Source: Rotaria sordida
Taxonomy: Eukaryota; Rotifera; Eurotatoria; Philodinida; Philodinidae
Assembly (NCBI GenBank): GCA_905250125.1
Contig: CAJNOL010001047.1
Span: 1 to 64,000, forward strand
DNA length: 64,000 nt
Reading direction: 5' to 3'
Below the pieces are notes generated by a model that saw only the letters and a list, made by a program, of their open reading frames with translations, had not been told where the DNA came from and did no database searches. The position numbers and the translations under genes were made by a program. This document shows positions 35,206-46,014 of the stretch, piece by piece (within the stretch, counting starts at the first letter, position 1; each line of letters starts with the position of its first letter).

Positions 35206-35742
35206 CTAAATTAATAATTCCAATTTATCTGCAATATCATTTTGTAATGTAAGATTATCTTGACCATTATAATATAATGGTTCGATTTCATCTAGAAATC
35301 CTTCTAAACCTGATGGAGTCAATAGAATTTGTATTCGAACTGGTTTTGCACGTTTATCAATATTTTGTATTCGAATAGCTTGAGACACATGTCGTGGTAC
35401 ATATACATAATCACCAGTTGATCCACAAAATTGTTTTCCATCGACAAAAAATTGTACATGACCATCAATTATATGAAATAATTCATCTTCTCGAGTATGA
35501 ATATGTTTGCCAGGACCATCATCTAAATATTCAGCTTCAAACAATGTGAATAATCCATTTGTATCGTTGCCACGAAATTTGTATTTAAAAATTGAATTAG
35601 GAAATAGAAGAGTATGAATATATTCACTTGAATTGGGTCGTACAGCTAACCATTTATTTCCTTCCACATTTTTTTTCAAAATAATACTATAAATTATATT
35701 CACAATAAGAACAAAATTAACAATTCTATATATAGAATTCAT
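35206..35742 (-). CDS. Secreted single-domain cupin
   Basis: A 178-aa frame without introns. Residues 7-22 (IVNFVLIVNIIYSIIL) form a signal peptide or anchor, so the product is probably extracellular. The cupin core has motif 1, GPGKHIHTREDELFHIIDG (residues 76-94), with the metal-binding His80, His82 and Glu87. Motif 2 reads GDYVYVPRHVSQAIRIQN (110-127): the usual fourth metal ligand, a His, is Gln121. Bacterial quercetin-dioxygenase-like cupins are the nearest general type. With one ligand replaced, the metal site or the activity may differ from the family norm; enzymes with a changed ligand set exist. The substrate is unknown. Bacterial type and absence of introns suggest transfer, by inference only. 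Confidence 0.8.
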   Translation of the reverse strand: MNSIYRIVNFVLIVNIIYSIILKKNVEGNKWLAVRPNSSEYIHTLLFPNSIFKYKFRGNDTNGLFTLFEAEYLDDGPGKHIHTREDELFHIIDGHVQFFVDGKQFCGSTGDYVYVPRHVSQAIRIQNIDKRAKPVRIQILLTPSGLEGFLDEIEPLYYNGQDNLTLQNDIADKLELLI

Positions 35743-36370
35743 GATAATCTAAAAAGAAAAATACTTCCTGAGAATATTCAATTTATTCATTGAAAACTAA
35801 TCGATTTTAACAGAATATCTTTTCTCTTCATAATATGCAGGAAAATACAAGTATTTACTATTAACAGACTCACTTATATATAGAATAAAACCTTCTAATA
35901 TATTTTTCTCCGACAATATATTATAAATAACATTTATCATTCGATAAATAAAGGAAGTGATAAACGTCGAATTATATCTGATATTGTGTAATATCATATT
36001 TCAAGATGAGTGAAACAAACGAAACTGCATGCATTTTCTTCGAAGTTTAAAGTAACTTGAATATATGAGAAACATGCCAGCTGGTACACATTTCCTATGT
36101 CATAGAGATATTATCTATGAAGACTTGGTTTTTTTTTAATTCTTTGATGAAAACGTACATGATGTTTTGTTTTATCACCGAAAAACTTCAAATTACAATA
36201 AATTTCGTTCGTGATTTTCTATTGCGGAAGAAAAATAGGAAGTCAATAATACAAACCTGATTTAGACTTTAATTGATGTCAGTTTCTGATGAAATGACAG
36301 AAATATATATATATATATATAAATACCAATCTTTAATTATTCACTCATATTACGAAAACGAAAAATTATA
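35743..36370. other. Divergent intergenic region between cupin and GT2
   Basis: Cupin (minus) and the GT2 gene (plus) are transcribed away from each other, so both promoters lie in these 628 bp. An (AT)n run lies at about 36302-36321. A 66-aa frame at 35797-35997 has no recognisable feature. Confidence 0.5.
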
Positions 36371-38247
36371 ATGATCAAGATACGAACAAAGAAATTGGTA
36401 CGATTTCTTAGTGATCCAAGTGGTTACAAAAATAAACCTATGACAGGTACAAATAACAATAAGATTACAGAAGATCAATTAAATGAAAATTTTCAAATAC
36501 CAATAAAACATAATTATTTAACTAGAAGAATATTTTCTCGTCAATCTTCACAGAAAATTAATCATCTAGAACAAGAATCACAATGTATTAGTGAAATATT
36601 ACAAAAACCGCAATTTACTCATGTTACATCAGTATGCAAAGATGAATCAAATCAACAAGATATTGTTATTTCGTCTAAATCTTTACATACAGTTATCGAA
36701 ACAGATTTAACTTTTCATCGTGATATCAAAGCAGGTAGTCAACGATTTCGTTGGAATATATTATTTAATATTCTCGTTTGGCTCATTGTACCATTTCCAT
36801 TATGGATACCATTCATCTCTAACAAACTTGCATATTTAATAATACCTTCTATTCAATGTCTATTTGTTTTCATGTGGATAAGTATATGTCTATTTTTTCG
36901 TTTTCTTTTCTATTGAATAATATGTTTCTTTTTGTTTTCTTTTTTTTTATAGTTATTGCCATATTAGCTATGAAAAATGCATTGATTTTATATTTAAATC
37001 GTTATCGAGATTTTTTGAAAGATGTTGATAAATCTTCATCGAAACATATTCGACATATTGTTGCAATTATTTGTTATAAGGAACCAGTGGACTTAATAGC
37101 TCGAAGTATTCAAACAATTGCAGATCAAACTGAAGTACATAGAATAACAATGGTTATTTCATTTGAAGAACGAACACCAAATAAAGAAGAAAAATGTGAA
37201 TTTTTAGAAAAAAAATTTATTCAATGTGGATTTGAACGAATCATATTCACTATTCATCCATATGGTTTGCCGAATGAAATACCAGGAAAATGTTCCAATT
37301 CTAATTATGGTCTTCGTATGGCTGTTCAACAAATGGCAATTAATGATAACGATACAGATAATATCTTAATAACAACATGTGATGCTGATTCAAAATTTTC
37401 ACCTGAATATATAAGTGCATTAGCATATAAATATTTAAAAGAAAAACAACCAGCATTATCTACAGTTTATCAATCACCTTTATTTTATAATTGGAAATTA
37501 GATGGTTTATCATTTGTTAGTCGTGTTACTGGTTTATTGAGAAGTTTGTTAATGTTAGGCGCATTGATTCCATTTAATATAAATACAATGAGTATTTTTT
37601 CATATTCATTAAGTCTTGCACAGAAAGGAAATTATATTCATCCAGCATATCAAATGGATGATATTATTTGTCTTATTCGTTGGATGGGAGTAACAAAACA
37701 ACGATTAAGAATATCGATGATACCTGTACCTGTTTTAAGTGGTCCAACAAATGGAGAAACAATTGAAAAAGAAATTATTGAATGGACAAGACAAGCTCGA
37801 CGATGGACTATTGGCGCTATTGAAGTATTTCATTATTTTATTGTTAAAGCAAAAGGAATGCCATCATTTGCTGCATGTTGTTGGGGAATTTGTTTTATTA
37901 TTTATTATGGAATTCTTTTATGTACAGGTGGTTTATATGGTCTTACATCAATGTTATCTATGTTTTTACTTGTTAAAGATGTTCCATTCATTATTACCTA
38001 CATTATGTATGGGATGTTGGCTGTACAAATGTTAACATTTCTAGTTGCATTTATTATCGATGGATTTATTCCAAAATTATTGAATATAGAAGAATATATT
38101 TGTCTTCCACGAAATTTCTTTCATTTTCTAACAACACCATTTGTTCTCTTAGCTTATTCATTTGTAGAATTTTATGCATTACATGAAATTCTTATATTTG
38201 GGAAGAAAGTATGTAAACATGGTGCATCAGCAAAGATGGCTCTTTAA
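36371..38247 (+). CDS. Processive membrane GT2 glycosyltransferase (polysaccharide-synthase type)
   Basis: Two exons (36371-36881 and 36953-38247) give 601 aa. The intron is 71 bp and joins FVFMWI to IIAILAMKN. Residues 1-125 are a hydrophilic N-terminal tail; two membrane segments lie at about 129-148 and 154-176. The cytoplasmic catalytic domain carries IVAIICYKEP (about 206-215), CDADS (Asp314, Asp316), MDD (Asp406-407) and QARRW (451-455), which are the D, DxD, [ET]D-like and QxxRW motifs of processive GT2 enzymes such as hyaluronan, chitin and cellulose synthases. Four or so membrane helices follow (about 475-570). The product probably polymerises and exports a polysaccharide, or glycosylates a lipid. 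The exact polymer cannot be read from the sequence. Confidence 0.85.
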
Positions 38248-38740
38248 AAAACACAAACTTCTTCTATTTACCGAAAACTTCTATGACATAAATGGATTCA
38301 TAGTAACAAAAAAAATGTAAAATGCGTTCATTTTCTTAGTACTATTTTTTGACAAAGTGATCGATATTATTTGTAAATAAACAATAATTCTCACTTATGT
38401 TGTTTTAAGAGTAATATCATCTTATATTTTAAAAATATGTTAGAAAGTTAATCAATTAATTGAGAGAGTACACTGTTCTGTAATTCGTTTTAATTATTTT
38501 ATCGTGTTTTACTTTTGTGTTATAAATGTATAAAAGTTGTTGAAGTACATGATCTACTCCTCCTTGAAGTTGATCTAAAGTGCTGACAACATGAAATAAA
38601 AATATCAAGATAAAAAGTTATTTTTAGTTTTTTATCCAACGTTCAGGATAATTGCCATTATTACTTATATTAAGTTCGATCCTTTCTAACAATTTGTTAG
38701 AAATTTTTTGAATTCTTTTTGTACAAGAAAGAAAACTAAA
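38248..38740. other. 3' flank of GT2, nothing recognised
   Basis: AT-rich. It includes likely 3' untranslated sequence with AATAAA-type words near 38379. No gene seen. Confidence 0.4.
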
Positions 38741-38860
38741 AGGGTGTGGATGTGGGTGTGGGTGTGGGTGCCGGTGTGGGTGTGGGTGTCGGTGTGGGTG
38801 TCGGTGTGGGTGTGGATATTTGAAGAGATTATACACACCCACCGACACCCACACCCATAC
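38741..38860. repeat. Large telomere-like hairpin site
   Basis: About 75 bp of GGTGTG/GGTGCC/GGTGTC units on the plus strand, the spacer GATATTTGAAGAGATT, then ACACACCCACCGACACCC. This is the longest example in the window. Its right end abuts the mariner relic directly. Confidence 0.75.
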
Positions 38861-39481
38861 GCAGATCGTCCGATTCAAGATAATTGGACAAAACTTTATG
38901 AATATGTGGCCTTCCATTATCGTAGTGGCTTATTAATATGAGTAGTGCCATATGAAGGTCTTCGACGTCTGATTTCGTCAATAAGAGATCGTAAACAATT
39001 ATTGATGTAATAATGATGATCAATAGCTTGTCCCCGTCCCACACGATGAATGAAAACAGGACTATTTGACTTAAAAAAGATGGAAAATAAGGTTCTTGGA
39101 GCAAACTTACAGCATCGAACTACAGTAGATGGAGGATCTCCTCTTCCCACCCATACTACATTCGATGACCTTCAACCATCTTGTGTATGATGAAACTACG
39201 ACTCATCACCAGTTATTATATCACATAAACGCCATATTTCTGCTTGAAATTTTGCCAAATTTTGTTGGCATATTTGCACTCGTTCAGCCCGTTGAAAGTC
39301 AGTCAGATCCTTGGGTATACAACAAGCGGTAACCTTCTTAAGGTTTAAATGATCGGTGATGATTCGCTGAACGGTGCCATGACTTAAACCAGTTTCCTCT
39401 TGCACCTCTTCTATTGTAATGTAAGGATCATCATCAATAAGAAGGAGCTTGATCGCCACAGAGAGAATATAGTTCATCATA
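38861..39481 (-). pseudogene. Truncated mariner transposase relic
   Basis: On the minus strand, 39480-39196 reads a mariner helix-turn-helix region (YITIEEVQEETGLSHGTVQR) and, at its end, ITGDES, containing the first catalytic Asp. After a frame change near 39190, NVVWVGRGDPPSTVV, FAPRTLFSIFFKSNSPV and RGQAIDHHYYINNCL follow. A further frame change gives YDNGRPHIHKVLSNYLES with the second catalytic Asp. The third catalytic residue is absent because the sequence stops at the telomere-like hairpin at 38860. So the copy has at least two frame changes, one or more stops and a missing C-terminus. It is a dead copy of a plain Tc1/mariner-type DNA transposon; no terminal repeats are visible. Confidence 0.85.
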
Positions 39482-40689
39482 AATCACTCCTGCTGAGATA
39501 TTAAGTGCTGTGCGTGCTTTAATATAAAAGCGAAAGTTTTCGTTATTCATCTACAACAAATGAATAGTACTAAAGATTAAGCCCTTCTTAAGTGGTCTGT
39601 TACGAGTCGTTTATTAATTCAAAGTGATTACAGGCTTAAGCTGCGCAAAACTGAACTAATCGTCTAAAGTGGTAGATATATATACTGGAGCTCGGACATT
39701 GAAGAGTATTCCAGAAGATCATGAGTCAGATCAAAGGAAAGAGATGAAAGAAGTCCATCAAGAGAAACACTAGTACAGAACAGAAAAGAGAAAATGCACT
39801 TGAATAACCTGAACATACGAAAAGAAGAGAGAGAGAGAGAAATATAGCGTGTTTTCTAGAAAGAAGAAGAGGAGAATAAAGAAAAAACGAAAAGAAAACA
39901 TGCATGGATGATAATATGCACTGTTGGTACCAGCTGGAGTTACACAAAAAACAGTTTTTATGATAATTTTATTATTATGATATCGATTGAATAGTGATCA
40001 AATAGCATAGAAAGATAGAGCAAAAGATGCTCTATCTGTTCATGAGAAAAGGAATTTTTCCAAGCAGTCTATACGAAATTTAGATGCAGGGCTCACTACT
40101 TTTGGTATGACCTAAGTATTGTTTGACCCTTTTTTGGCCAATATCTTCCTCAAACATGATGGTATAGAGCTGAAAATTTTATCATAGCTTTCTCACACCA
40201 GTCCCAACATATTCGGAAAATTTCATGTCATTCGAACGTTCCTGGTCTGAGATCAAATTTTGAGGGGCCTTAAGATGCCATTTGTTTCTAAATATTTGGC
40301 GATCTCTGCAAGATAAGAGACCAAAATCACACGGAAAAGAAAGACAAGTAAATTCTATAAAAGCTTTTTTATTGCATTACAAAGTCATATAATTATCTAT
40401 CGAAACATTTACTGTTCTTAATTGCAGTAATTCATTAGAACCGAAAACGAACAGAGAAAATGTTTTAGAACAATTACATTGAGACTATTTCTATATGCTT
40501 TTCACTGAACTATATAAAAGTGCGACAAGTAGTCACAGAAAAATAATTAAAATTGATTCACATTCAACAATATATAACTCAGTTGGCTATTACCATTCTT
40601 TTCTGTAAAAAAAAATTGTCTAATTGAGAAAAATATAAAAAGTAGAAAGATCAAATTAATTTTAAGTCAGCTTCCAAGAAAAATCTATG
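39482..40689. other. Gene-free stretch
   Basis: Purine-rich simple sequence lies at 39730-39900 (GAGAGAGAGAGA at about 39826). The rest is AT-rich. Positions 40080-40330 have the even composition of an old repeat, but I cannot name one. Confidence 0.45.
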
Positions 40690-42470
40690 ACAATTTTGTA
40701 TGACAGAAAATCATATGGTAACTCCAAATATAAGATGCAATAATGAAGCTTGTTTCAGTAGGGAGATTACAACCATCAGACATATTTCTTCTATAAAATT
40801 ATGCATTGGATCAGTTGGTAAAGATATTATTGGATGAAAACCGATAAGATCGTGTAATGGACTTCGACCAACCGCATCAATCAAGGGTAACTTATTAGGA
40901 TCATTGGTGATCTCTTGAACTAAATTATCATGATCAACCATTGTTCGACTCTTGATTTGTGACAATGGAATTGGTGAATTCTTGTCCTCATATGTGATGT
41001 AACATCCTCGACAAAAATATTCATTACTAAAACATGATTGAAAACCATCAACGAGATGAGAAGCAAGATTGTCCGCAACGAGAGTTGAAAATGAAAATTT
41101 AAGATGAGTATCATTGATAACAAGACCATGGAGTTGTAATTAATTTAAACTATTGATAATCGGCTGGAAAAAACATTTAGCCGTGACGTTGTCCTTGAAA
41201 AATAGAAAATATAAGATATTGCAAGTTTACTATGATGTAATGTCGTTTCTTAAACGAAATGAACCAAATTAAGATCTTATCCAACGTATATTAAATATAC
41301 GAAAGCAACAAAATTTATTGTATTGAACTGAAATAAATCAATATGATTTATTCCAAGAAGAAATTCATTGTTTTGTCTCAAAACAACTGAAAATTTTCTT
41401 ATTGACAACGCTATTAGTCATTGTTTAAATTTATCGTAAGAGTATTTACCTTTAGAATTTTACTTTCACAAATTCCAACTAATTGGATAAAATCAATTTT
41501 TGATCGATATTGATCTGGAATATCTTCAAGTGAAAAATAAATTATGCACATTTTATGTTGATTACGTTTTGATCCAATACGATTTTTTTTATTGCGAACA
41601 TAAGATCAACATCGTATTCCGTTGCTATTCGTTGTTGTTGAATATTTTTCAGAATTTCTAGAACAAATGGTTGAGAATTCAGTATCGAGAACAATGTTTT
41701 ATCAATTGGAATAAAATATCCACGCTCTGAAACTTCACCAGGAGATGATACAGTTATTTCTTCAGGTGAGCTATAACTAAAATAGGTTTCATAGTGTTTA
41801 ATGAATTGATATTCATTTTTGGTAATAGATTCGATAGCATTGCATATATCATTATGTGTATGTTTTAAGTGATCGAATTTAATAGCTTTTTTTATTTTGT
41901 TTTCTAGAAGATGATGATGCAGATGAGTAATTATCTTCAGAATCAAAAAAAAAGTTTTTTTTCTGATAAAACTGGTATATACTGTATTAATGTTATAATA
42001 AAAGTAGAAATAATGTTCATGATACTTTTTGGTACTCAATATTCCTCATGTAATTGTAAAATAAATGAAATATATAACCTTTGAATGTCCACCCATGATC
42101 CTGAAGTTCTCTCATCACCACTAATTGAACTAAATGATGATAGGGGATTATAAAATATTGTTTCATAATCATCTTTTGCTGATAATGATTCTGGATCATC
42201 ATTTGCGAAGTCTGATGCGTTGTTATCATCACTGTTGGTTATTCTAAGTTCAACATCTAAATCTGTATTTTCTTGCTGTCGATTATTAACAGAAATAGCA
42301 TTGATGTTGTTGTTGTTGTTGTTGTTGTTTTCTGGTAAATGAAATCCAAATAAGGGTTGTCGATATATATGAGATTTATATGCAGCATATGTTCGATATA
42401 AAGCAGTGTGATGTGTGAAACACTTTAGCAAGACTAACGAAATCTTAATTCGTCAGACAAAGTGGATAAA
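40690..42470 (-). pseudogene. Relic of a second Tnp2-type transposase gene
   Basis: Read from 42431 downward, an N-terminal piece has a degenerate finger-like motif (FTHHTALYRTYAAYKSHIYR), then an Asn-rich linker. The piece at 42039-41542 has SERGYFIPIDKTLFSILNSQ. A further segment, through an apparent intron, reads HKMCIIYFSLEDIPDQYRSK. At 41129-40711 NEYFCRGCYITYEDKN and LIGFHPIISLPTDPMHNFIE follow, the latter the D-x2-H-x3-E landmark also seen in the CACTA transposase at 8876-11920. At least one frame shift and a stop interrupt the coding, and the C-terminal third is missing. The sequence is clearly different from the intact transposase, so it comes from another lineage of the family. No terminal repeats were found. 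Confidence 0.65.
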
Positions 42471-43277
42471 TGAATGATGACATGAAATTTTGACAAAATG
42501 CAAAAAGATCAAAATTGAAAGGATTCTTAAGTTTATATATATTAGTACAATGACTGTAGTTGCTGTTTAGGTGTTTATTTTATGATCACTTTTCGAAAGA
42601 GATAGATGAACAGAAATGAATGGATTACAAATAACGTAAACTATTTAATTCTTTTCTTTCACGTACACGCATACTTCTACTTTACTGTAAGAAAAATATA
42701 AGAAAAGGATTGACTTGGAAGAATGTAAAGAAATGTTTCTAGCTGTATTATATTATACATGAATTTCTAACGCACACAACGAGATATTCAATGAAAATAA
42801 ATACTTAGAATTACGTAGCTTTAAGTAGTAAAAAAAAGGCATACATTTCTGTAATAAATAAAAGCAGATTGATCTTCAAATCGAGATAAAGTAGAATCAT
42901 CAGCGATGAATGATTTGCACCACTTAATAACCTCTTTACAAAACCAGTTCATTATTTGATAATTAATTTATCTAAAATTCTAAAGAAAAAAGTTTCTTGA
43001 TAACTATCCACAGAAAGCATTATTGTCGGAATATAAAAAGATATAGAATTCAACACGAAACAAAATCATTAAAATTCTTCTTTTCGATTGAATCGTCTAT
43101 TTTTCTTGGTTTATTAATCTAATTATAATAAAGTTCGATAGATGGTGACGTGGGCCCCTAACGTGTAGAATAATTATAGCAAATTGTTAACCATTGATTC
43201 CGCAAATCATTTCAGATAAAAAATGAAGCATCTCATAAACTCCATATTAACCTTTCATTCAGCAAAGCTCTGCAGAA

Positions 43278-43318
43278 GGAGGGTGTGGGTGTGGATATCT
43301 TTTTCCACATCCACAACC
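43278..43318. repeat. Telomere-like hairpin site
   Basis: GGGTGTGGGTGTGGATATC, then TTTTTCC, then ACATCCACAACC: a compact inverted repeat around GATATC. Confidence 0.65.
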
Positions 43319-43324
43319 TTTGAA

Positions 43325-43815
43325 GGAAAGGATAGAACAATAAACCCTTATTTGTACAATAATAAACCTTTCGAAACAAAAATTAGTAGGATAAACTCTT
43401 AGACGACAGACAAACTACCCTTGGCGATAGAAGGATAGAGAAGTCATCATCCACCGGTAGAATGACAAACTTCTGAAAATGAAGAAGTATAAAGCATAAC
43501 CCTTTACATACAATACTAAATCTTTTTGATAAAGCAATAGATGAATTAACTGCTGAACGTTGAATAATAAACCCTTCAATGTAAAAGATGAAAGAATCTA
43601 TCCTCAGGAGTAGAATAATAGACCGCATCTCGAAAGGATAGAATACTCTTCCCTGAAAGGCAGAATAATATACCCTTTGAAGAGAAAAGTAGGATAATAA
43701 ATCCTCAAGTGAATAATAAAATACTCTTATCTTGAAAGCATACAATAATCTACTGTCATCCATTGAAAAGCATATTCTTATCTTAAAATCATAGAATAAA
43801 AAACCTTTAAATAGT
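43325..43815. repeat. Degenerate minisatellite with GAATAATAAACCCTT-like core
   Basis: The core phrase (AATAATAAACCCTT and variants such as AATAATATACCCTT and AATAATAAATCCTC) recurs roughly every 30-45 bp more than ten times. A 126-aa minus-strand frame (43763-43383) is a by-product of the repeats. Confidence 0.6.
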
Positions 43816-44655
43816 CGTCATATACCCATTGAGCCATTATAAACCCAAAACAATGGTTGGTTGGCTCGATAAAGAGCCTTAAAAAGCATGTCTGTGAAGA
43901 CAACTGAGTTGATGATAGAAAAGACATCTGTGAATTGATCTTTAGTTTTTCATTTTACTCGCTCAGTTTTCTCTTCAGTACTTTATTGATAAGCAAATAA
44001 CCGTGGACGAGTGCAGAAGAATAACGATGGTTGTGCGAGAGTGATGTGTGTGCTGTTGAGTGGGTGACGAAAAGACTTTCACCTCGCACTTGTATCCCTT
44101 GAATAAACTTCTATCGAGCATCAAATTCTGTATTTGTTTTAATGTTTTCTAGTTGAGACGAGTGGTTTCATACATTGACTCTCGGTATCATGTGGCAGGA
44201 TTCGATCTCCAGAGCTGTTGAATCATATGACGACTTTTTTCTTCGATAAATTAGTACTCAACAAACAATGCTGGAGCGCACAATATACTAAATAACCTTC
44301 CTAGTAAGAAGTGCTAAGAATTGATCGGCATTTTCCATGCACGCACGATGATCTATTTTTCGATCAAGTCAGCGAACTTACTCATCTTCATTTTAGGATA
44401 GCTATGTTTTCGCCTTCCAGTAACCAAGGATAGTTTAGTCGCACTAGTGACAATAATTTGACATATGATCATTAGTATCCATTCCCAGGTATTGAAACAA
44501 TTAATATCGCTTTTAGCTCATATGAGACTCGGCTTTGTGAATTTAAAGAATCGATCTAGTAAGGGATCGGAGTGATTATCATCGGATAAAATCGACCATG
44601 GCTATCATTTCTCAGATAATTCATCATTGAAATAGTTAAATTTGATCTTTTTTTT

Positions 44656-46014
44656 TTATTGCTTGACATTAGCAAAATTCTCCTCAAAGTCTTTTTTCAA
44701 TGCGCTAAGAAATCGTTCTTTCATGTCATTCTCGATGCGAAATGCAACTTCAGCTCCATTACGATCTCGTGGCAACCATTCGTGACCATTAAACTCTGGG
44801 TTGAGACGAAATACACGGAAATATAATGGACCCGTCCATATTGTATACATGCGACATTTATCCGTGTAGCCGAAATCGACCAGAGCTGCCCAATCATATC
44901 GAAAATTCGAATTAATGATCACTTCATTCGGAAATTGTCTCCAGTTAACCATCCGATTTTCATGTACTATTTTTCTCATTAATCCATCAGCTGTAGTCAA
45001 CCAAGTCTCGAGAAGTTGAGGATCACGTGATCGAACAATGGAGCGACGAATTGTTTTCGCAATACTTTGTAAAGATAATGGATCATCGAAATTCTCGGAC
45101 AACATCATAAAGATCGCATTGGAAACATGTCCCACTGGAGCAATTGAGTTGGAAACACCACGAAAATTGACTACGGTATTTGCACGTTGAATAAGTCGTT
45201 GATCATCATCTCGATAACAATAAGTATTCAATGTTAGAATAAGATAGGCTGAGAGAGAATCTTGAATAGTGACAGTGTGTCCACCGGCTAATGCATGCAA
45301 CTTTTCTAATTGTTCACCGGAGAAACGCAAATTAAGTTGTTCATGAGTATCTTTCCAACTGCTATAACGTTGAAACATCTCCTGTAATGGCCCAGCATGT
45401 GTCAAATGTTTCATCATTGGTAGAAAAGTTTGATTGGCTTCATCTTCGTGCCATAGACGTCGTTCGAAGACAGGCAAAGGATCGAGTGGTTCCAAATGTT
45501 GATAGAAACGTGAGATAGTATTTAAGAAATGTAAAAGGGCAGCAGCATCACCCACTATATGTGCCCAACTAACTCCCAAGATCCATTCGCCGCTTTGCAC
45601 AAGACGAGTGAGTTTCAAACGAAGGAGAGGCTCATCTTGAGAATCAGAAATTAACTTGATAATTTGTACTCCGTCAATGAATGGATCAAGTAGATTTTCA
45701 TGTACTTCTGCAACAATATTCAAATGCGTTGGCCAAGTGGCTAGATCAGTATTTTCAACATAAGTCATTGGTATTGGATTATCTGACATTTCGATCACAT
45801 AATGATCACCATCGAGCAAGAGAAAACGACCGGCAATGGCAGGCCATAAGGAGAGAGTACGACTCAGTGCATTTTTGAATCGTTCAATATCCAATTCAGA
45901 TGGATACGCGAATACTTTGTCCGTACGGGCACGAACCCATAGATCAATGCCAGCGAGTTCAATGCGACGATTGTGCCCAGTTGGCGACGATGGATGTACG
46001 AGCGAACATGTCAT
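44656..46014 (-). CDS. BAHD-type acyltransferase (HxxxD transferase family)
   Basis: An intronless 452-aa frame, the usual length for BAHD enzymes. The catalytic HxxxD is WAHIVGDAAA, with His152 and Asp156. The structural DFGWG motif appears as DFGYT (380-384). The N-terminal half includes LSRTLSLWPAIAGRF, the stretch before the active site in this family, and RANTVVNFRGVS lies in the second half. BAHD enzymes move acyl groups from acyl-CoA to alcohols or amines and work in the cytosol; they are typical of plants and fungi. The substrate is not predictable. The presence of an intact, full-length copy in an animal-type locus, without introns, suggests acquisition from a fungus or plant, which I infer only from family distribution. 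Confidence 0.88.
   Translation of the reverse strand: MTCSLVHPSSPTGHNRRIELAGIDLWVRARTDKVFAYPSELDIERFKNALSRTLSLWPAIAGRFLLLDGDHYVIEMSDNPIPMTYVENTDLATWPTHLNIVAEVHENLLDPFIDGVQIIKLISDSQDEPLLRLKLTRLVQSGEWILGVSWAHIVGDAAALLHFLNTISRFYQHLEPLDPLPVFERRLWHEDEANQTFLPMMKHLTHAGPLQEMFQRYSSWKDTHEQLNLRFSGEQLEKLHALAGGHTVTIQDSLSAYLILTLNTYCYRDDDQRLIQRANTVVNFRGVSNSIAPVGHVSNAIFMMLSENFDDPLSLQSIAKTIRRSIVRSRDPQLLETWLTTADGLMRKIVHENRMVNWRQFPNEVIINSNFRYDWAALVDFGYTDKCRMYTIWTGPLYFRVFRLNPEFNGHEWLPRDRNGAEVAFRIENDMKERFLSALKKDFEENFANVKQ

Larger units (their letters stand above)
42471..44655. other. Gene-free stretch with a degenerate tandem array
   Basis: Contains a telomere-like hairpin (43278-43318) and the degenerate tandem repeats at 43325-43815. 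The rest holds no supported gene. The text around 43830-44215 is discussed among rejected items. Confidence 0.5.

Noticed and set aside
38624-38917. His/Pro-rich minus-strand frame (repeated HPHRHPH)
   Set aside because: It is the reading of the telomere-like hairpin, not a gene.
43830-44215. Text with an AATAAA, TG/CA-like borders and a TGGCAGGATTCG phrase that could suggest a solo LTR and primer-binding site
   Set aside because: No second copy, no target duplication and no associated coding region in the window; the resemblance is too weak to name an element.
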